Shown: positions 29,649 to 38,060, numbered from the stretch's first letter. The stretch: DNA of 64,000 nt from Pseudomonas sp. (GCA_030699825.1 JAUYKV010000065.1:1-64000), one strand, 5' to 3'. Numbers and translations: made by a program. Notes: a model not told the origin generated them from the letters alone.

Positions 29649-30241
29649 GCGAGCGGACGTTAGTCATCATCGGGGCTGGCGGGCACGGCAAGGCGGTTGC
29701 AGAAGCGGCGCTGCTCAGTGGCGAATGGCAACGAATCGCTTTTGCCGATGACCGTTATCCTGAGTTGCGCGAAACCTTTGGCTGGCCGGTTGTGGCCGAT
29801 GTGGCAGGCTTGGCGGCGCTGGAGATCCAGGTGGCGGGTGCTATTGCTGCGGTTGGCAATAATGCCGTGCGCGAACAGTGGGTCGAGGCTATTCGTGCCG
29901 CCGGGCTGCCCCTGGTGACGGTGGTGCATCCCCGGGCCTGCGTGAGTGCTGCTGCCAGCATTGGTGCGGGTACGGCGATCATGGCGCTGGCGATGGTGGG
30001 CGTCGATGCGAGGGTTGGCGAGGCGGCTATCGTCAATGCCAATGCCACAGTCGATCACGATGCCAGTCTTGGTGATTTTGCCCATCTTGGCGTCGGTGTC
30101 CAGTTAGCGGGTGGCGTGAAAGTTGGTGCCCGGGCCTGGTTGCAGGCGGGGTGTAGCGCGGGGTATCGGGTTGTGGTGGGCGACGGGGTGGTGTGTGCGC
30201 CTGGGACGGTATTGCGGGCAGATGGGGTGGTTGCTGTTTAG
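29645..30241 (+). CDS. PglD/NeuD-like sugar O/N-acyltransferase (Rossmann N-terminus plus hexapeptide C-terminus)
   Basis: LVIIGAGGHGKAVAEAALLSGEWQRIAFADDRYPELRETFGWPV...VVHPRACVSAAASIGAGTAIMALAMVGVDARVGEAAIVNANATVDHDASLGDFAHLGVGVQLAGGVKVGARAWLQAGCS. Confidence 0.93.
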   Translation: MSERTLVIIGAGGHGKAVAEAALLSGEWQRIAFADDRYPELRETFGWPVVADVAGLAALEIQVAGAIAAVGNNAVREQWVEAIRAAGLPLVTVVHPRACVSAAASIGAGTAIMALAMVGVDARVGEAAIVNANATVDHDASLGDFAHLGVGVQLAGGVKVGARAWLQAGCSAGYRVVVGDGVVCAPGTVLRADGVVAV

Positions 30242-30489
30242 GTTGTGTGGGCCGGTGGTGGTGTTGGGCTTCATCTCGGTGATGTTTTGATTTTGGGCGG
30301 ACTGCGTCCGCCATCGCGGCCAAGGCCCCTCCTACAGGGGATTGTGGGGATTGTTGGTGGAAGGGGCCGCTATCACAGCTTGAAGCGGCTCCTGCATGGT
30401 GTGGTGATCTTGGCTCCGTAGGCGCCTGTGTTTGTTAGCTTTTCACTGCTTCATTGTCATGGGTGATCCATTGGATTATAGTTCCGGCT

Positions 30490-30840
30490 ATGTTGATAAC
30501 GATTACTGAACTACCAGAGTACATTCGACGTGCAGATTATTTGTTTAGTGAATCTGAACGTAAGGCTGTTGTTGATTACCTGGCTGAGCATCCAAAGTCT
30601 GGTGACTTGATGGAAGGTACTGGTGGTATTCGTAAACTACGTTGGAGCAGAGGTAACAAAGGCAAAAGTGGTGGTGTTCGTGTGATTTACTACTACCACG
30701 ATGAACGTATCCCTTTGTACTTGCTGACCATGTTTGGAAAAAATGAGCGAGCCAATCTATCAAAGTCAGATCGGAATGCGCTTTCTAAATTAGTCAGCAT
30801 CCTTGTTAGTGCAGCATTGGAGAATGATGATCATGGCTAG
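30490..30840 (+). CDS. RelE/HigB-type toxin
   Basis: FSESERKAVVDYLAEHPKSGDLMEGTGGIRKLRWSRGNKGKSGGVRVIYYYHDERIPLYLLTMFGKNERANLSK. Confidence 0.9.
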   Translation: MLITITELPEYIRRADYLFSESERKAVVDYLAEHPKSGDLMEGTGGIRKLRWSRGNKGKSGGVRVIYYYHDERIPLYLLTMFGKNERANLSKSDRNALSKLVSILVSAALENDDHG

Positions 30841-31117
30841 TGGATATGAAAGTATCGCCCAAGGGCTGCAAGAAGCCATTGACCTTAATAAAGGTGAGAA
30901 GGTCGCAGCCAAAACACACCGCCCTGCAGAAGTGGATGTTGCAGGCATTCGCCGAAACCTGGGGTTAACACAGATGGAATTTGCCTCTAAGTTTTGTATC
31001 AGTGTTTCGACTCTAAGGCATTGGGAAAGAGGTGATCGAACTCCTCATGGTCCGGCGCTGGCGTTACTGCACGTCGTTGCCAAAGAGCCTCAGGCAGTGC
31101 TCAGAGCATTAGGCTGA
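30833..31117 (+). CDS. HTH antitoxin of the HigA/NadS type
   Basis: VAGIRRNLGLTQMEFASKFCISVSTLRHWERGDRTPHGPALALLHVVAKEPQAVLRAL; overlaps the RelE gene. Confidence 0.92.
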   Translation: MASGYESIAQGLQEAIDLNKGEKVAAKTHRPAEVDVAGIRRNLGLTQMEFASKFCISVSTLRHWERGDRTPHGPALALLHVVAKEPQAVLRALG

Positions 31118-31153
31118 TCGGGTAACCAGGGAGCTGCCGGCTGAAGTCAGGCA

Positions 31154-31473
31154 CGCTGCATCCCCGCGCCTGCGTGAGTCCTGCCGCCACCATTGGTGCG
31201 GGCACGGCGATCATGGCGCTGGCGATGGTGGGTGTCGCTGCGGTGATTGGCAAGGGCGCTATCGTCAATGCCAATGCGACGGTCGATCACGATGCCAGCC
31301 TTGGTGATTTTGCCCATCTTGGGGTCGGTGTTCAGTTGGCGGGTGGCGTGAAGATTGGCGCTCGGGCTTGGTTGCAGGCAGGGTGTAGCGCGGGTTACCG
31401 GGTTGTGGTGGGCGATGGGGTGGTGTGTGCGCCTGGGACGGTATTGCGGGCTGATGGGGTGGTTGCTGGTTAG
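31154..31473 (+). pseudogene. 3'-half copy of the PglD-like acetyltransferase gene (copy 2)
   Basis: LHPRACVSPAATIGAGTAIMALAMVGVAAVIGKGAIVNANATVDHDASLGDFAHLGVGVQLAGGVKIGARAWLQAGCSAGYRVVVGDGVVCAPGTVLRADGVVAG; copy continues into the 3' flank. Confidence 0.9.
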
Positions 31474-31788
31474 GTTGTGTGGCCGGTGGTGGTGTCGGGC
31501 TTGAACTCGGGGGTGGTGTTTTGATTTTTGGGCGGACTGCGTCCGCCATCGCGGCCAAGGCCCCTCCTACAGGGAGTTGTGATGTTTGTGGCTGTTGTGG
31601 GTGGGCCGGGCTTGGTGTGATGTTTTGATTTTGGGCGGACGTTGTCCGCCTTCGCGGCCAAGGCCCCTCCTACAGGGAGTCGTGGTGTTTGTGGCTGTTG
31701 TGGGTGCCTGGACGATCTTTTACAGTTAGGCTCGTCTAAAGCTGGACAAAATCAGCGTGTTTAACTTTGTAAAAGGCAGGTGGTATCA

Positions 31789-32193
31789 ATGGAGCCGGAT
31801 ATTCGTTGGAAGCAGCGGTTTGCCAATTTTGAAAAGGCATTTTTCCAGCTCCGGGATGGGGTTAAGCGCTATGGCGGCAATGCTGAAGCCATTATTAAGG
31901 AAGGTATTATTCAGCGATTTGAGTTTACTCATGAGCTGGCGTGGAAGGTGATGAAGGATTTTTTGGAGTACGAAGGTCACCAGAATATAACCGGCTCACG
32001 CAGTGCAACCAAGATGGCGTTCAGTATCGGTTTGATTGATGACGGGCAAGTGTGGATGGATATGCTCGAAAGTCGCAATAGAACGGTACACACCTATCAG
32101 GAAAGTATTCTGGAACAGGAATTTCAAAAGGTGGTGGGGGCTTATAGTTTATCCTTCAGTCAGTTTTACGCAAAAATGAAGAGCCTTTTATGA
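31789..32193 (+). CDS. HI0074-type HEPN protein, paralogue of 8962-9381
   Basis: RFEFTHELAWKVMKDFLEYEGHQNITGSRSATKMAFSIGLIDDGQVWMDMLESRNRTVHTYQE (RX4HXY). Confidence 0.9.
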   Translation: MEPDIRWKQRFANFEKAFFQLRDGVKRYGGNAEAIIKEGIIQRFEFTHELAWKVMKDFLEYEGHQNITGSRSATKMAFSIGLIDDGQVWMDMLESRNRTVHTYQESILEQEFQKVVGAYSLSFSQFYAKMKSLL

Positions 32194-32510
32194 AGTTTGG
32201 GCTGGCTCGAGATGCAATTGAGCGTATTCAATCGGTTTTCAATAGGTACCCTACGGTTGAAAAAGTAGTCATCTATGGCTCTCGGGCCAAGGGCAATTAT
32301 CGCGTCGGTTCTGATATCGACTTGACCTTGATGGGCGACAATCTGACTGATCCAATGTTGTCTGCGATCAAGTCGGACCTTGATGAGCTGAATACACCCT
32401 ATTTGTTTGATATTTCAATTTTTAACGATGTGCAGTCAGTCGATTTGAAAGAGCATATTGCCAGGGCTGGGCAAGTTTTTTATGAGAAGTCAGGGGATAG
32501 ATCGAAATAA
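32190..32510 (+). CDS. MNT-type nucleotidyltransferase, paralogue of 9378-9698
   Basis: VVIYGSRAKGNYRVGSDIDLTLMGD; 4-nt overlap with HEPN gene. Confidence 0.9.
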   Translation: MKFGLARDAIERIQSVFNRYPTVEKVVIYGSRAKGNYRVGSDIDLTLMGDNLTDPMLSAIKSDLDELNTPYLFDISIFNDVQSVDLKEHIARAGQVFYEKSGDRSK

Positions 32511-32539
32511 TTAAGGAGTGCTGGCTGGATACTAGCCAG

Positions 32540-32694
32540 GGCGGCGATTTTGCCCATCTTGGGGTGGGTGTTCAGTTGGCCGGTGGCATGAAGATTGGCC
32601 CCTGGGCCTGGTTGCAGACGGGGTGTAGCGCGGGGTAACAGGTTGTGGTGGGCGACGGGACGGTATTGCAGGCTGATGGGGTGGTTGCTGGTTA
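32540..32694 (+). pseudogene. Degraded 3' copy of the PglD-like acetyltransferase gene (copy 3)
   Basis: ggcgattttgcccatcttggggtgggtgttcagttggccggtggcatgaagattggcccctgggcctggttgcag...gtagcgcggggtaacaggttgtggtgggcgacggga; same 3' flank as copy 2. Confidence 0.85.
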
Positions 32695-32805
32695 GGTTCT
32701 GTGGCCGGTGGTGGTGTCGGGCTTGAACTCGGGGGTGGTGTTTTGATTGTGGGCGGACGTTGTCCGCTTTCGCAGCTGAAGCTGCTCCTACGAGGCGCTG
32801 GGGTG

Positions 32806-32901
32806 TGGAACCTGGCCTACATCAACAGCTTGTCGCTGTGGCTGGACATCAAGAACCTGATCAAGCCGCCGTTCACCCTGCTGCCCAAGGACATCTACTG
32901 A
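32806..32901 (+). pseudogene. Possible 3' remnant of a sugar-transferase gene
   Basis: WNLAYINSLSLWLDIKNLIKPPFTLLPKDIY* resembles C-termini of undecaprenyl-phosphate sugar transferases (SLWLDIK motif). Confidence 0.35.
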
Positions 32902-32983
32902 CCCTACGGGGCTCGCAGGGTGGATGAGGCTTCACCTATCCACCATCACGATCTTATGGTGGATGAAAGCGCCATCCACAGGC

Positions 32984-33039
32984 TGTAAACAGGTTGTTTA
33001 CAAAGAAGGCCTTGAAAGGCTGTAAACATACTGTTTACA
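32984..33039. promoter_or_regulatory. Two tandem palindromic operator candidates upstream of higB
   Basis: TGTAAACAGGTTGTTTACA (32984-33002) and TGTAAACATACTGTTTACA (33021-33039). Confidence 0.75.
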
Positions 33040-33047
33040 ATTGCCCA

Positions 33048-33326
33048 ATGATCAAGTCATTCAAACACAAGGGTCTTGAGGCCTTTTTCACGACTGGCAA
33101 GACCAAGGGCATCCAGGCCGACCACGGCAAACGCCTGTCTCGCCAACTGTTCGCCCTGAATGACGCGACCCAGGCCACCGATATGGACCTGCCCGGCTGG
33201 CGACTGCATGCTCTGAAAGGCGAGCTGGCTGGACATTGGTCGGTGCGCGTTTCCGGCAACTGGCGATTGACCTTCCGCTTCATCGGTGAGGATGCCGAGT
33301 TGGTTGATTATCAGGACTACCACTAG
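33048..33326 (+). CDS. higB: HigB toxin
   Basis: MIKSFKHKGLEAFFTTGKTKGIQADHGKRLSRQLFALNDATQATDMDLPGWRLHALKGELAGHWSVRVSGNWRLTFRFIGEDAELVDYQDYH. Confidence 0.95.
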   Translation: MIKSFKHKGLEAFFTTGKTKGIQADHGKRLSRQLFALNDATQATDMDLPGWRLHALKGELAGHWSVRVSGNWRLTFRFIGEDAELVDYQDYH

Positions 33327-33337
33327 AGGACTTGCCC

Positions 33338-33628
33338 ATGCGTATGCACAACCCCCCGCACCCTGCGCAAATCCTGCGCGAGGACGTGCTCCCCGAGCTG
33401 GACATCACCATCACCGACTTCGCTGCGGCCTTGGGTTATTCCCGTGTGCAACTGTCCAAGGTGCTCAACGGTCGCGCCTCGATCACGCCCGATCTGGCTG
33501 TGCGTCTGGAGCGTGCCGGTATCGGCCAGGCCCGCCACTGGCTGGCCATGCAGGCGAGCTATGAACTGTGGCAGGCCGAGCAGCGCGAACAGCCCGTAGT
33601 CAAGCGGCTGTACCATCACGCAGCCTGA
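33338..33628 (+). CDS. higA: HigA antitoxin
   Basis: MHNPPHPAQILREDVLPELDITITDFAAALGYSRVQLSKVLNGRASITPDLAVRLERAG. Confidence 0.95.
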   Translation: MRMHNPPHPAQILREDVLPELDITITDFAAALGYSRVQLSKVLNGRASITPDLAVRLERAGIGQARHWLAMQASYELWQAEQREQPVVKRLYHHAA

Positions 33629-33711
33629 TGAGTCATTGCGACACAGGAAGGTCCGGGCGGCGTTCCGTGACCTTGGCGCGAGGCTTTTGATTGCGGAGCC
33701 AGCCGCAGGGC

Positions 33712-34041
33712 CGGGTAGGGCGGCCTCTGGTAACGGTGTGTATCCCCCGGGCCTGCGTGAGTCCTTCCGCTGTTATAGGGGCGGGTACGGCGATGATGGC
33801 GCTGGCGATGGTGGGCGTCGATGCGGTGATTGGTGAGGCAACTATCGTCAATGCTCATGCGACAGTCGATCACGATGCCAGCCTTGGTGATTTTGCCCAT
33901 CTTGGGGTCGGTGTTCAGTTGGCTGGTGGCGTGAAGATTGGCGCGCGGGCTTGGTTGCAGGCAGGGTGTAGCGCGGGGTATCAGGTTGTGGTGGGTGACG
34001 GGTTGGTGTGCGCACCTGGGACGGTATTGCAAGGAGAGTAG
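33712..34041 (+). pseudogene. 3'-half copy of the PglD-like acetyltransferase gene (copy 4)
   Basis: RPLVTVCIPRACVSPSAVIGAGTAMMALAMVGVDAVIGEATIVNAHATVDHDASLGDFAHLGVGVQLAGGVKIGARAWLQAGCSAGYQVVVGDGLVCAPGTVLQGE. Confidence 0.9.
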
Positions 34042-34151
34042 GTCGTGAGTGTTTTGCGGGCGTGTGTTTCCGGCACATGGTCATGACGCTGCGAAGCGCC
34101 TCACAAGGGCGAAACCCTGCATTTGAAGGTGAAAAATGACCTGATTTTCGA

Positions 34152-34400
34152 TTGAGACGCTGTTTTTTCAAATCATTGAGAAAATCAGCTCGGAAAACGG
34201 GACTACTTCAGACCTTCCCTAAGGCTATGGGAGTGGTTGCCCGCGCCAAGGGGATGACAGAGCTGGCCAAGGAAACGGGGCTGGCCAGAGAGCAACTTTA
34301 CAAGTCGTTCAGCGAACGCGGGAACCCTACACTGAAAACCATGCTGGTAGTGATGCGGGCGTTGGGAGTTGATTTGACCGCCCGGCCGCATGCGCAATAA
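34152..34400 (+). pseudogene. Addiction-module antidote (HTH) C-terminal fragment
   Basis: ALGVVARAKGMTELAKETGLAREQLYKSFSERGNPTLKTMLVVMRALGVDLTARP-like segment (sequence reads KAMGVVARAKGMTELAKETGLAREQLYKSF); no toxin gene upstream and an atypical N-terminus. Confidence 0.65.
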
Positions 34401-34657
34401 GAACACGCCTAGTTGAAGTAAACCCTAACTAGGCGTCAGGCCGGCACCCTGCGCAACGTCAGGATAGGGCCGATACCGGCATTTTCTGTCGCTTCGCCAG
34501 CAACCTCTATGGCCTCAACCTGGCAGTCCGCACGCTTAGCGTACGATTTTGTCCGTTTTCTCTATGGTCCCCTTGGTGGCGAAAAACAGCCTGCGCAAGT
34601 TGCATGCAGTATGTGCGGCAGCCATAATCAGATCAGGCTTTCGAGTGGGTTCATATT

Positions 34658-34957
34658 ATGCGTCTGTCCAAAACCCAGCAATCTACTATCAAAGAACTTG
34701 CTATCGAAGTATTTGATGAAGAGGTGTCGGTGCATTTGTTTGGTTCTCGCACAAATGACCAGGCGCGCGGCGGGGATATTGACTTGTTGATTGTGGCTGA
34801 TCACCTCGTTACCGATAAAGTACGAAAAATCATACGCCTCAATGCCAAGTTGCAAATGGCACTGGGTGAACAGAAGTTTGATATCGTGGTTAAGGATTCT
34901 GGGACCATGGTTACGCCATTCCATCTTCACATTTTAGACTCGGCGATACGCTTATGA
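34658..34957 (+). CDS. MNT-type nucleotidyltransferase, related to 7023-7325
   Basis: VHLFGSRTNDQARGGDIDLLIVADH. Confidence 0.9.
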   Translation: MRLSKTQQSTIKELAIEVFDEEVSVHLFGSRTNDQARGGDIDLLIVADHLVTDKVRKIIRLNAKLQMALGEQKFDIVVKDSGTMVTPFHLHILDSAIRL

Positions 34958-35475
34958 GTGAGCAGGCTGAATCCACCGCTTTGCGCTTGTTGTCTTTGTT
35001 TGAGATTACTCACAAGGAGGCGACTCACCTGCTTTACAGTTGGCAGCAGTTGTTCAGCCAGCGACAAGTTGATATCGACTGGGTTAAAGGGTTGGACACC
35101 AGCCCGGATGAGGCCGTCATACTGGAGGCATTTGTTTCGCGTTACGCCAGATTGCAGGATAATATCGCCGGCAAGCTTATTCCCGTCTGGTTGGAGACCT
35201 TGTCCGAGCGACCTGCCAGTCAGCTTGAAAACCTGAATAAAGCCGAGAAATTAGGTGTAATTGCCAGCGTTGAGGATTGGCTGTCAGCACGCCAAGTGCG
35301 TAATGCCCTGGTACATGAATACATGGTCAATCCCGCCGATATGGCCGATGCACTCCAGCTTGCCAAAGTCGCGACCAGGCAATTTTTTGATACCTATAAT
35401 GCAATCAACGCGTATGTACACAACACCCATCCTGGGCTGGTGAGCAAACTGCCGGCGCGCATTGTTTTTCCGTAG
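34954..35475 (+). CDS. HEPN-like toxin, related to 7339-7815
   Basis: ASVEDWLSARQVRNALVHEYMVNPADMADAL contains RX4H (RNALVH); 4-nt overlap with MNT gene. Confidence 0.75.
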   Translation: MSEQAESTALRLLSLFEITHKEATHLLYSWQQLFSQRQVDIDWVKGLDTSPDEAVILEAFVSRYARLQDNIAGKLIPVWLETLSERPASQLENLNKAEKLGVIASVEDWLSARQVRNALVHEYMVNPADMADALQLAKVATRQFFDTYNAINAYVHNTHPGLVSKLPARIVFP

Positions 35476-35600
35476 GGTAGGCGGCGCCAAGCACTAAGCG
35501 ATCAGGCACCACTACGTGGCGCGCTGCGTAGCCCACCAGACGCATCGCCGCTACCATCAGGAAGGGTTAAGCTGACCAACATCTATATCGGAGGCCCGCC

Positions 35601-35792
35601 ATGAGCGTCCCGCTTTCCCCCATCGTTTCCGAGTTCGAGACCGAAGAGCAAGCGGCCAGCTATGACCGCTGGTTCCGCGCCAAGGTGCAAGCCTCGCTCG
35701 ACGATCCACGCCCTAATATCCCGCACGATCAGGTGATGGCCGAGATGCGCGCCCTCATCGAGTCGAAGCGGAAGAAATGCGATGCTGGTTGA
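35601..35792 (+). CDS. RelB/DinJ-like stability antitoxin
   Basis: EFETEEQAASYDRWFRAKVQASLDDPRPNIPHDQVMAEMRALIESKRKK. Confidence 0.88.
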   Translation: MSVPLSPIVSEFETEEQAASYDRWFRAKVQASLDDPRPNIPHDQVMAEMRALIESKRKKCDAG

Positions 35793-36051
35793 GTGGCGGC
35801 CGGAAGCTCGGGCCGCACTCTGGACCATTCTGGACTACATCGGCGAGCGTAATCCTCTTGCGGTCAATGACCTGTACCAAGCCATTGATGCCGCTACGTA
35901 GGCTCTTTCCCAGCACCCTTATCTGTACCGGTTCGGCCGGTTGTCCGGCACTCGGGAGATTGTCGTGCACCCGAAGTACTTGGTGGTCTACCGGGTGACG
36001 GATCACATTGAGGTCGTGAGTGTCCTACACGCCCGCCAGGAATACCCTTAG
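35782..36051 (+). pseudogene. ParE/RelE toxin gene interrupted by an in-frame TAG (35899-35901)
   Basis: MLVEWRPEARAALWTILDYIGERNPLAVNDLYQAIDAAT*ALSQHPYLYRFGRLSGTREIVVHPKYLVVYRVTDHIEVVSVLHARQEYP*, same frame across the stop. Confidence 0.88.
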
Positions 36052-36257
36052 TTGCATCCGATCACCCGCGCTCATTCGAGACGGACAGGCTGCCTGTTCC
36101 ATGACCATCCGGCCGGGCAGTACGCGACAGAGGCATTAAGCGCTTTTGTATAGGATCTACAGGGGGATGGGGGGCTGCTGCTGCGTATCCTTTCTTTGCT
36201 CTTGCCGGCAGGGCTACAATGTCTAAACTTTGTATAAACGAGCGTTTGGAGGCAGCC

Positions 36258-36512
36258 ATGACCGAAGCCGTCCTCGACATCAAACATTGGGGTAACAACC
36301 TGGGGGTCCGCCTGCCTGCGGCCGTGGCCCGTGCCGCGCATCTGCACGCCGACCAGCGCGTGCGCATCACGGTGGAGGGCGAACGGGTGATCATCACGCC
36401 CCTGCACGACGAACCCTTGACCCTGGAACAGCGGCTGGCTCGCTTCGACCCGGAACGTCACGGCGGCGAAGCCATGCCGAGCGACGAAGCCTTGGGTGCC
36501 GAGCGGTGGTGA
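36258..36512 (+). CDS. mazE: MazE/AbrB-type antitoxin
   Basis: IKHWGNNLGVRLPAAVARAAHLHADQRVRITVEGERVIITPL. Confidence 0.9.
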   Translation: MTEAVLDIKHWGNNLGVRLPAAVARAAHLHADQRVRITVEGERVIITPLHDEPLTLEQRLARFDPERHGGEAMPSDEALGAERW

Positions 36513-36883
36513 AACGCCCCGCCTCCTGGACACCGGATCGCCAGGACGTTATCTGGCTCGACTGCAATCCGCAGCGTGGGCAGGAAATGCGCGACCTGCA
36601 TCCCTTCCTGGTGCTGTCGCCAAAGGCCTTCAATAAACGTACCTCGCTGGTTATCGGTTTGCCGATGACCGCGGCCAGCTACAACGCCGACAACCCTTTT
36701 GCCATTACCGTGGGGGTGGCCAGTGGGCGCAAGGCCGGGCAAACCACCTATGTGCTCTGCCATCAGCCAAAATCCTTTGATTGGCGCCTGCGCGGCGGCA
36801 CCCTGCACCCGATGAAACGGATTTCGGATGTTCGCTTCGCCGAAGTATTGGCGCTGCTCAACCAGATCATTCAGTTGGCTTGA
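36509..36883 (+). CDS. mazF: MazF toxin
   Basis: WTPDRQDVIWLDCNPQRGQEMRDLHPFLVLSPKAFNKRTSLVIGLPMTAA...KSFDWRLRGGTLHPMKRISDVRFAEVLALLNQII. Confidence 0.92.
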   Translation: MKRPASWTPDRQDVIWLDCNPQRGQEMRDLHPFLVLSPKAFNKRTSLVIGLPMTAASYNADNPFAITVGVASGRKAGQTTYVLCHQPKSFDWRLRGGTLHPMKRISDVRFAEVLALLNQIIQLA

Positions 36884-36955
36884 GCAAAACATGGATGTCG
36901 GCAGAAGCAGAGTATCCGCTTGTATATCGAAACAACATGGAAATGCGTGTATCAG

Positions 36956-37080
36956 AGCCTCTCTTATCAAAAAATCTATATGTCATTGATTCAGGGGCCT
37001 TTTTGTGGGAGGGGCTTTAGCCGCGACTGGACTGGCACATTCTCGCGGCGAAAGCGGAGCGCCGCCCGGCCCTCCTACAG
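36956..37080 (+). repeat. Composite REP-containing repeat family R, partial copy
   Basis: cctctcttatcaaaaaatctatatgtcattgattcaggggcctttttgtgggaggggctttagccgcgactggactggcacattctcgcgg. Confidence 0.8.
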
Positions 37081-37411
37081 GGGGCTGCGGTGTTCTTGTG
37101 GGAGTGGCCGGGCGCTTGGTTTTGTTGTAGGAGGGGACTTTGTCCGCGAATGGGTTTGGGCCAGACCGACGGTTCGCGGCCAAGGCCCCTCCTACAGGGT
37201 GTGGCGGAGCACCTCTTGAAGTCATCCGCCAATATATTGAGCAGCAACAGACTCCACCCTGAAGGCAAAAGCGAGGACGGTTACGCCGTCCGCGCTATCC
37301 TCCGCAGTGGCGGACCGTCCCGCCCTGAAGGGCGAGGTTTGCCGCGCAACCGATCAAAAAGCGCTATTTTTTATTGTGCTATGTGCAATATCACGTATGC
37401 TGTTTTTCGAG

Positions 37412-37426
37412 GTAAACAAAGTTTAC
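37412..37426. promoter_or_regulatory. Putative parDE operator half-sites
   Basis: GTAAAC-AAA-GTTTAC inverted repeat, 23 bp upstream of the antitoxin ATG. Confidence 0.5.
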
Positions 37427-37448
37427 AACGTATGCGGAGGTCGTAATA

Positions 37449-37697
37449 ATGGCATCGCCTGTTCTGTCGTTTCGACTTGATGAGGAGCTTGTTTCCCAGC
37501 TGGACAAGCTGGCTGAGGCCACCGATCGGGATCGTCTGTACCACGTGAGGCGCGCCATGGCTCGTTATCTCGAGTCTGAATCGTGGCACTTGCAGGCGCT
37601 TGAGGTTGGTATCGAAGCTGCCGACGCAGGAAAGCTTACGGATCTGGCAACCGTCAAGGCTAAGTGGATGAGTCGTGCCGAAAATCCTAATAACTGA
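37449..37697 (+). CDS. RHH (ParD/CopG-like) antitoxin
   Basis: PVLSFRLDEELVSQLDKLAEATDRDRLYHVRRAMARYLESE. Confidence 0.88.
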   Translation: MASPVLSFRLDEELVSQLDKLAEATDRDRLYHVRRAMARYLESESWHLQALEVGIEAADAGKLTDLATVKAKWMSRAENPNN

Positions 37698-37965
37698 TCC
37701 AGCCGACAGTGATCTAGACGCAATCTTCGATTACTACGCGTCTCTCGTTGGAGAGGGGCGCGCAAGTGCGATCATTGTGCAGATCCTAGAGCAGCTAGAG
37801 TTCTTGGAAGCATTTCCCGGAATGGGCCGCCCCTCACTCAAACCTGATGTGCGGGAAGTGGTGATCACACGTTATCCCTTTCTCGTGCCTTACCGCCTTG
37901 TAAATGAAGAGATTCAAATTCTCAGGGTTATGCATCAACGAGCAGAGCACCCCAGCGATTGGTAA
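37675..37965 (+). CDS. ParE/RelE-type toxin
   Basis: ITDPADSDLDAIFDYYASLVGEGRASAIIVQILEQLEFLEAFPGMGRPSLKPDVREVVITRYPFLVPYRLVNEEIQILRVMHQRAEHPS. Confidence 0.92.
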   Translation: MPKILITDPADSDLDAIFDYYASLVGEGRASAIIVQILEQLEFLEAFPGMGRPSLKPDVREVVITRYPFLVPYRLVNEEIQILRVMHQRAEHPSDW

Positions 37966-38060
37966 AACTGCGAAATTTGAGCAGCACTGGGTGTGCTCTG
38001 CTCGGCTGAGAAATGTTTTTGTGTGGCACTCGGTGTTTCACCCAGCCGGGGGCGCGCCTC

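Noticed and set aside
34426-34640. Possible remnant coding sequence in the gap before the MNT gene at 34658
   Set aside because: No recognisable motif in the frames I read; ORF 34509-34790 overlaps the strongly supported MNT gene.
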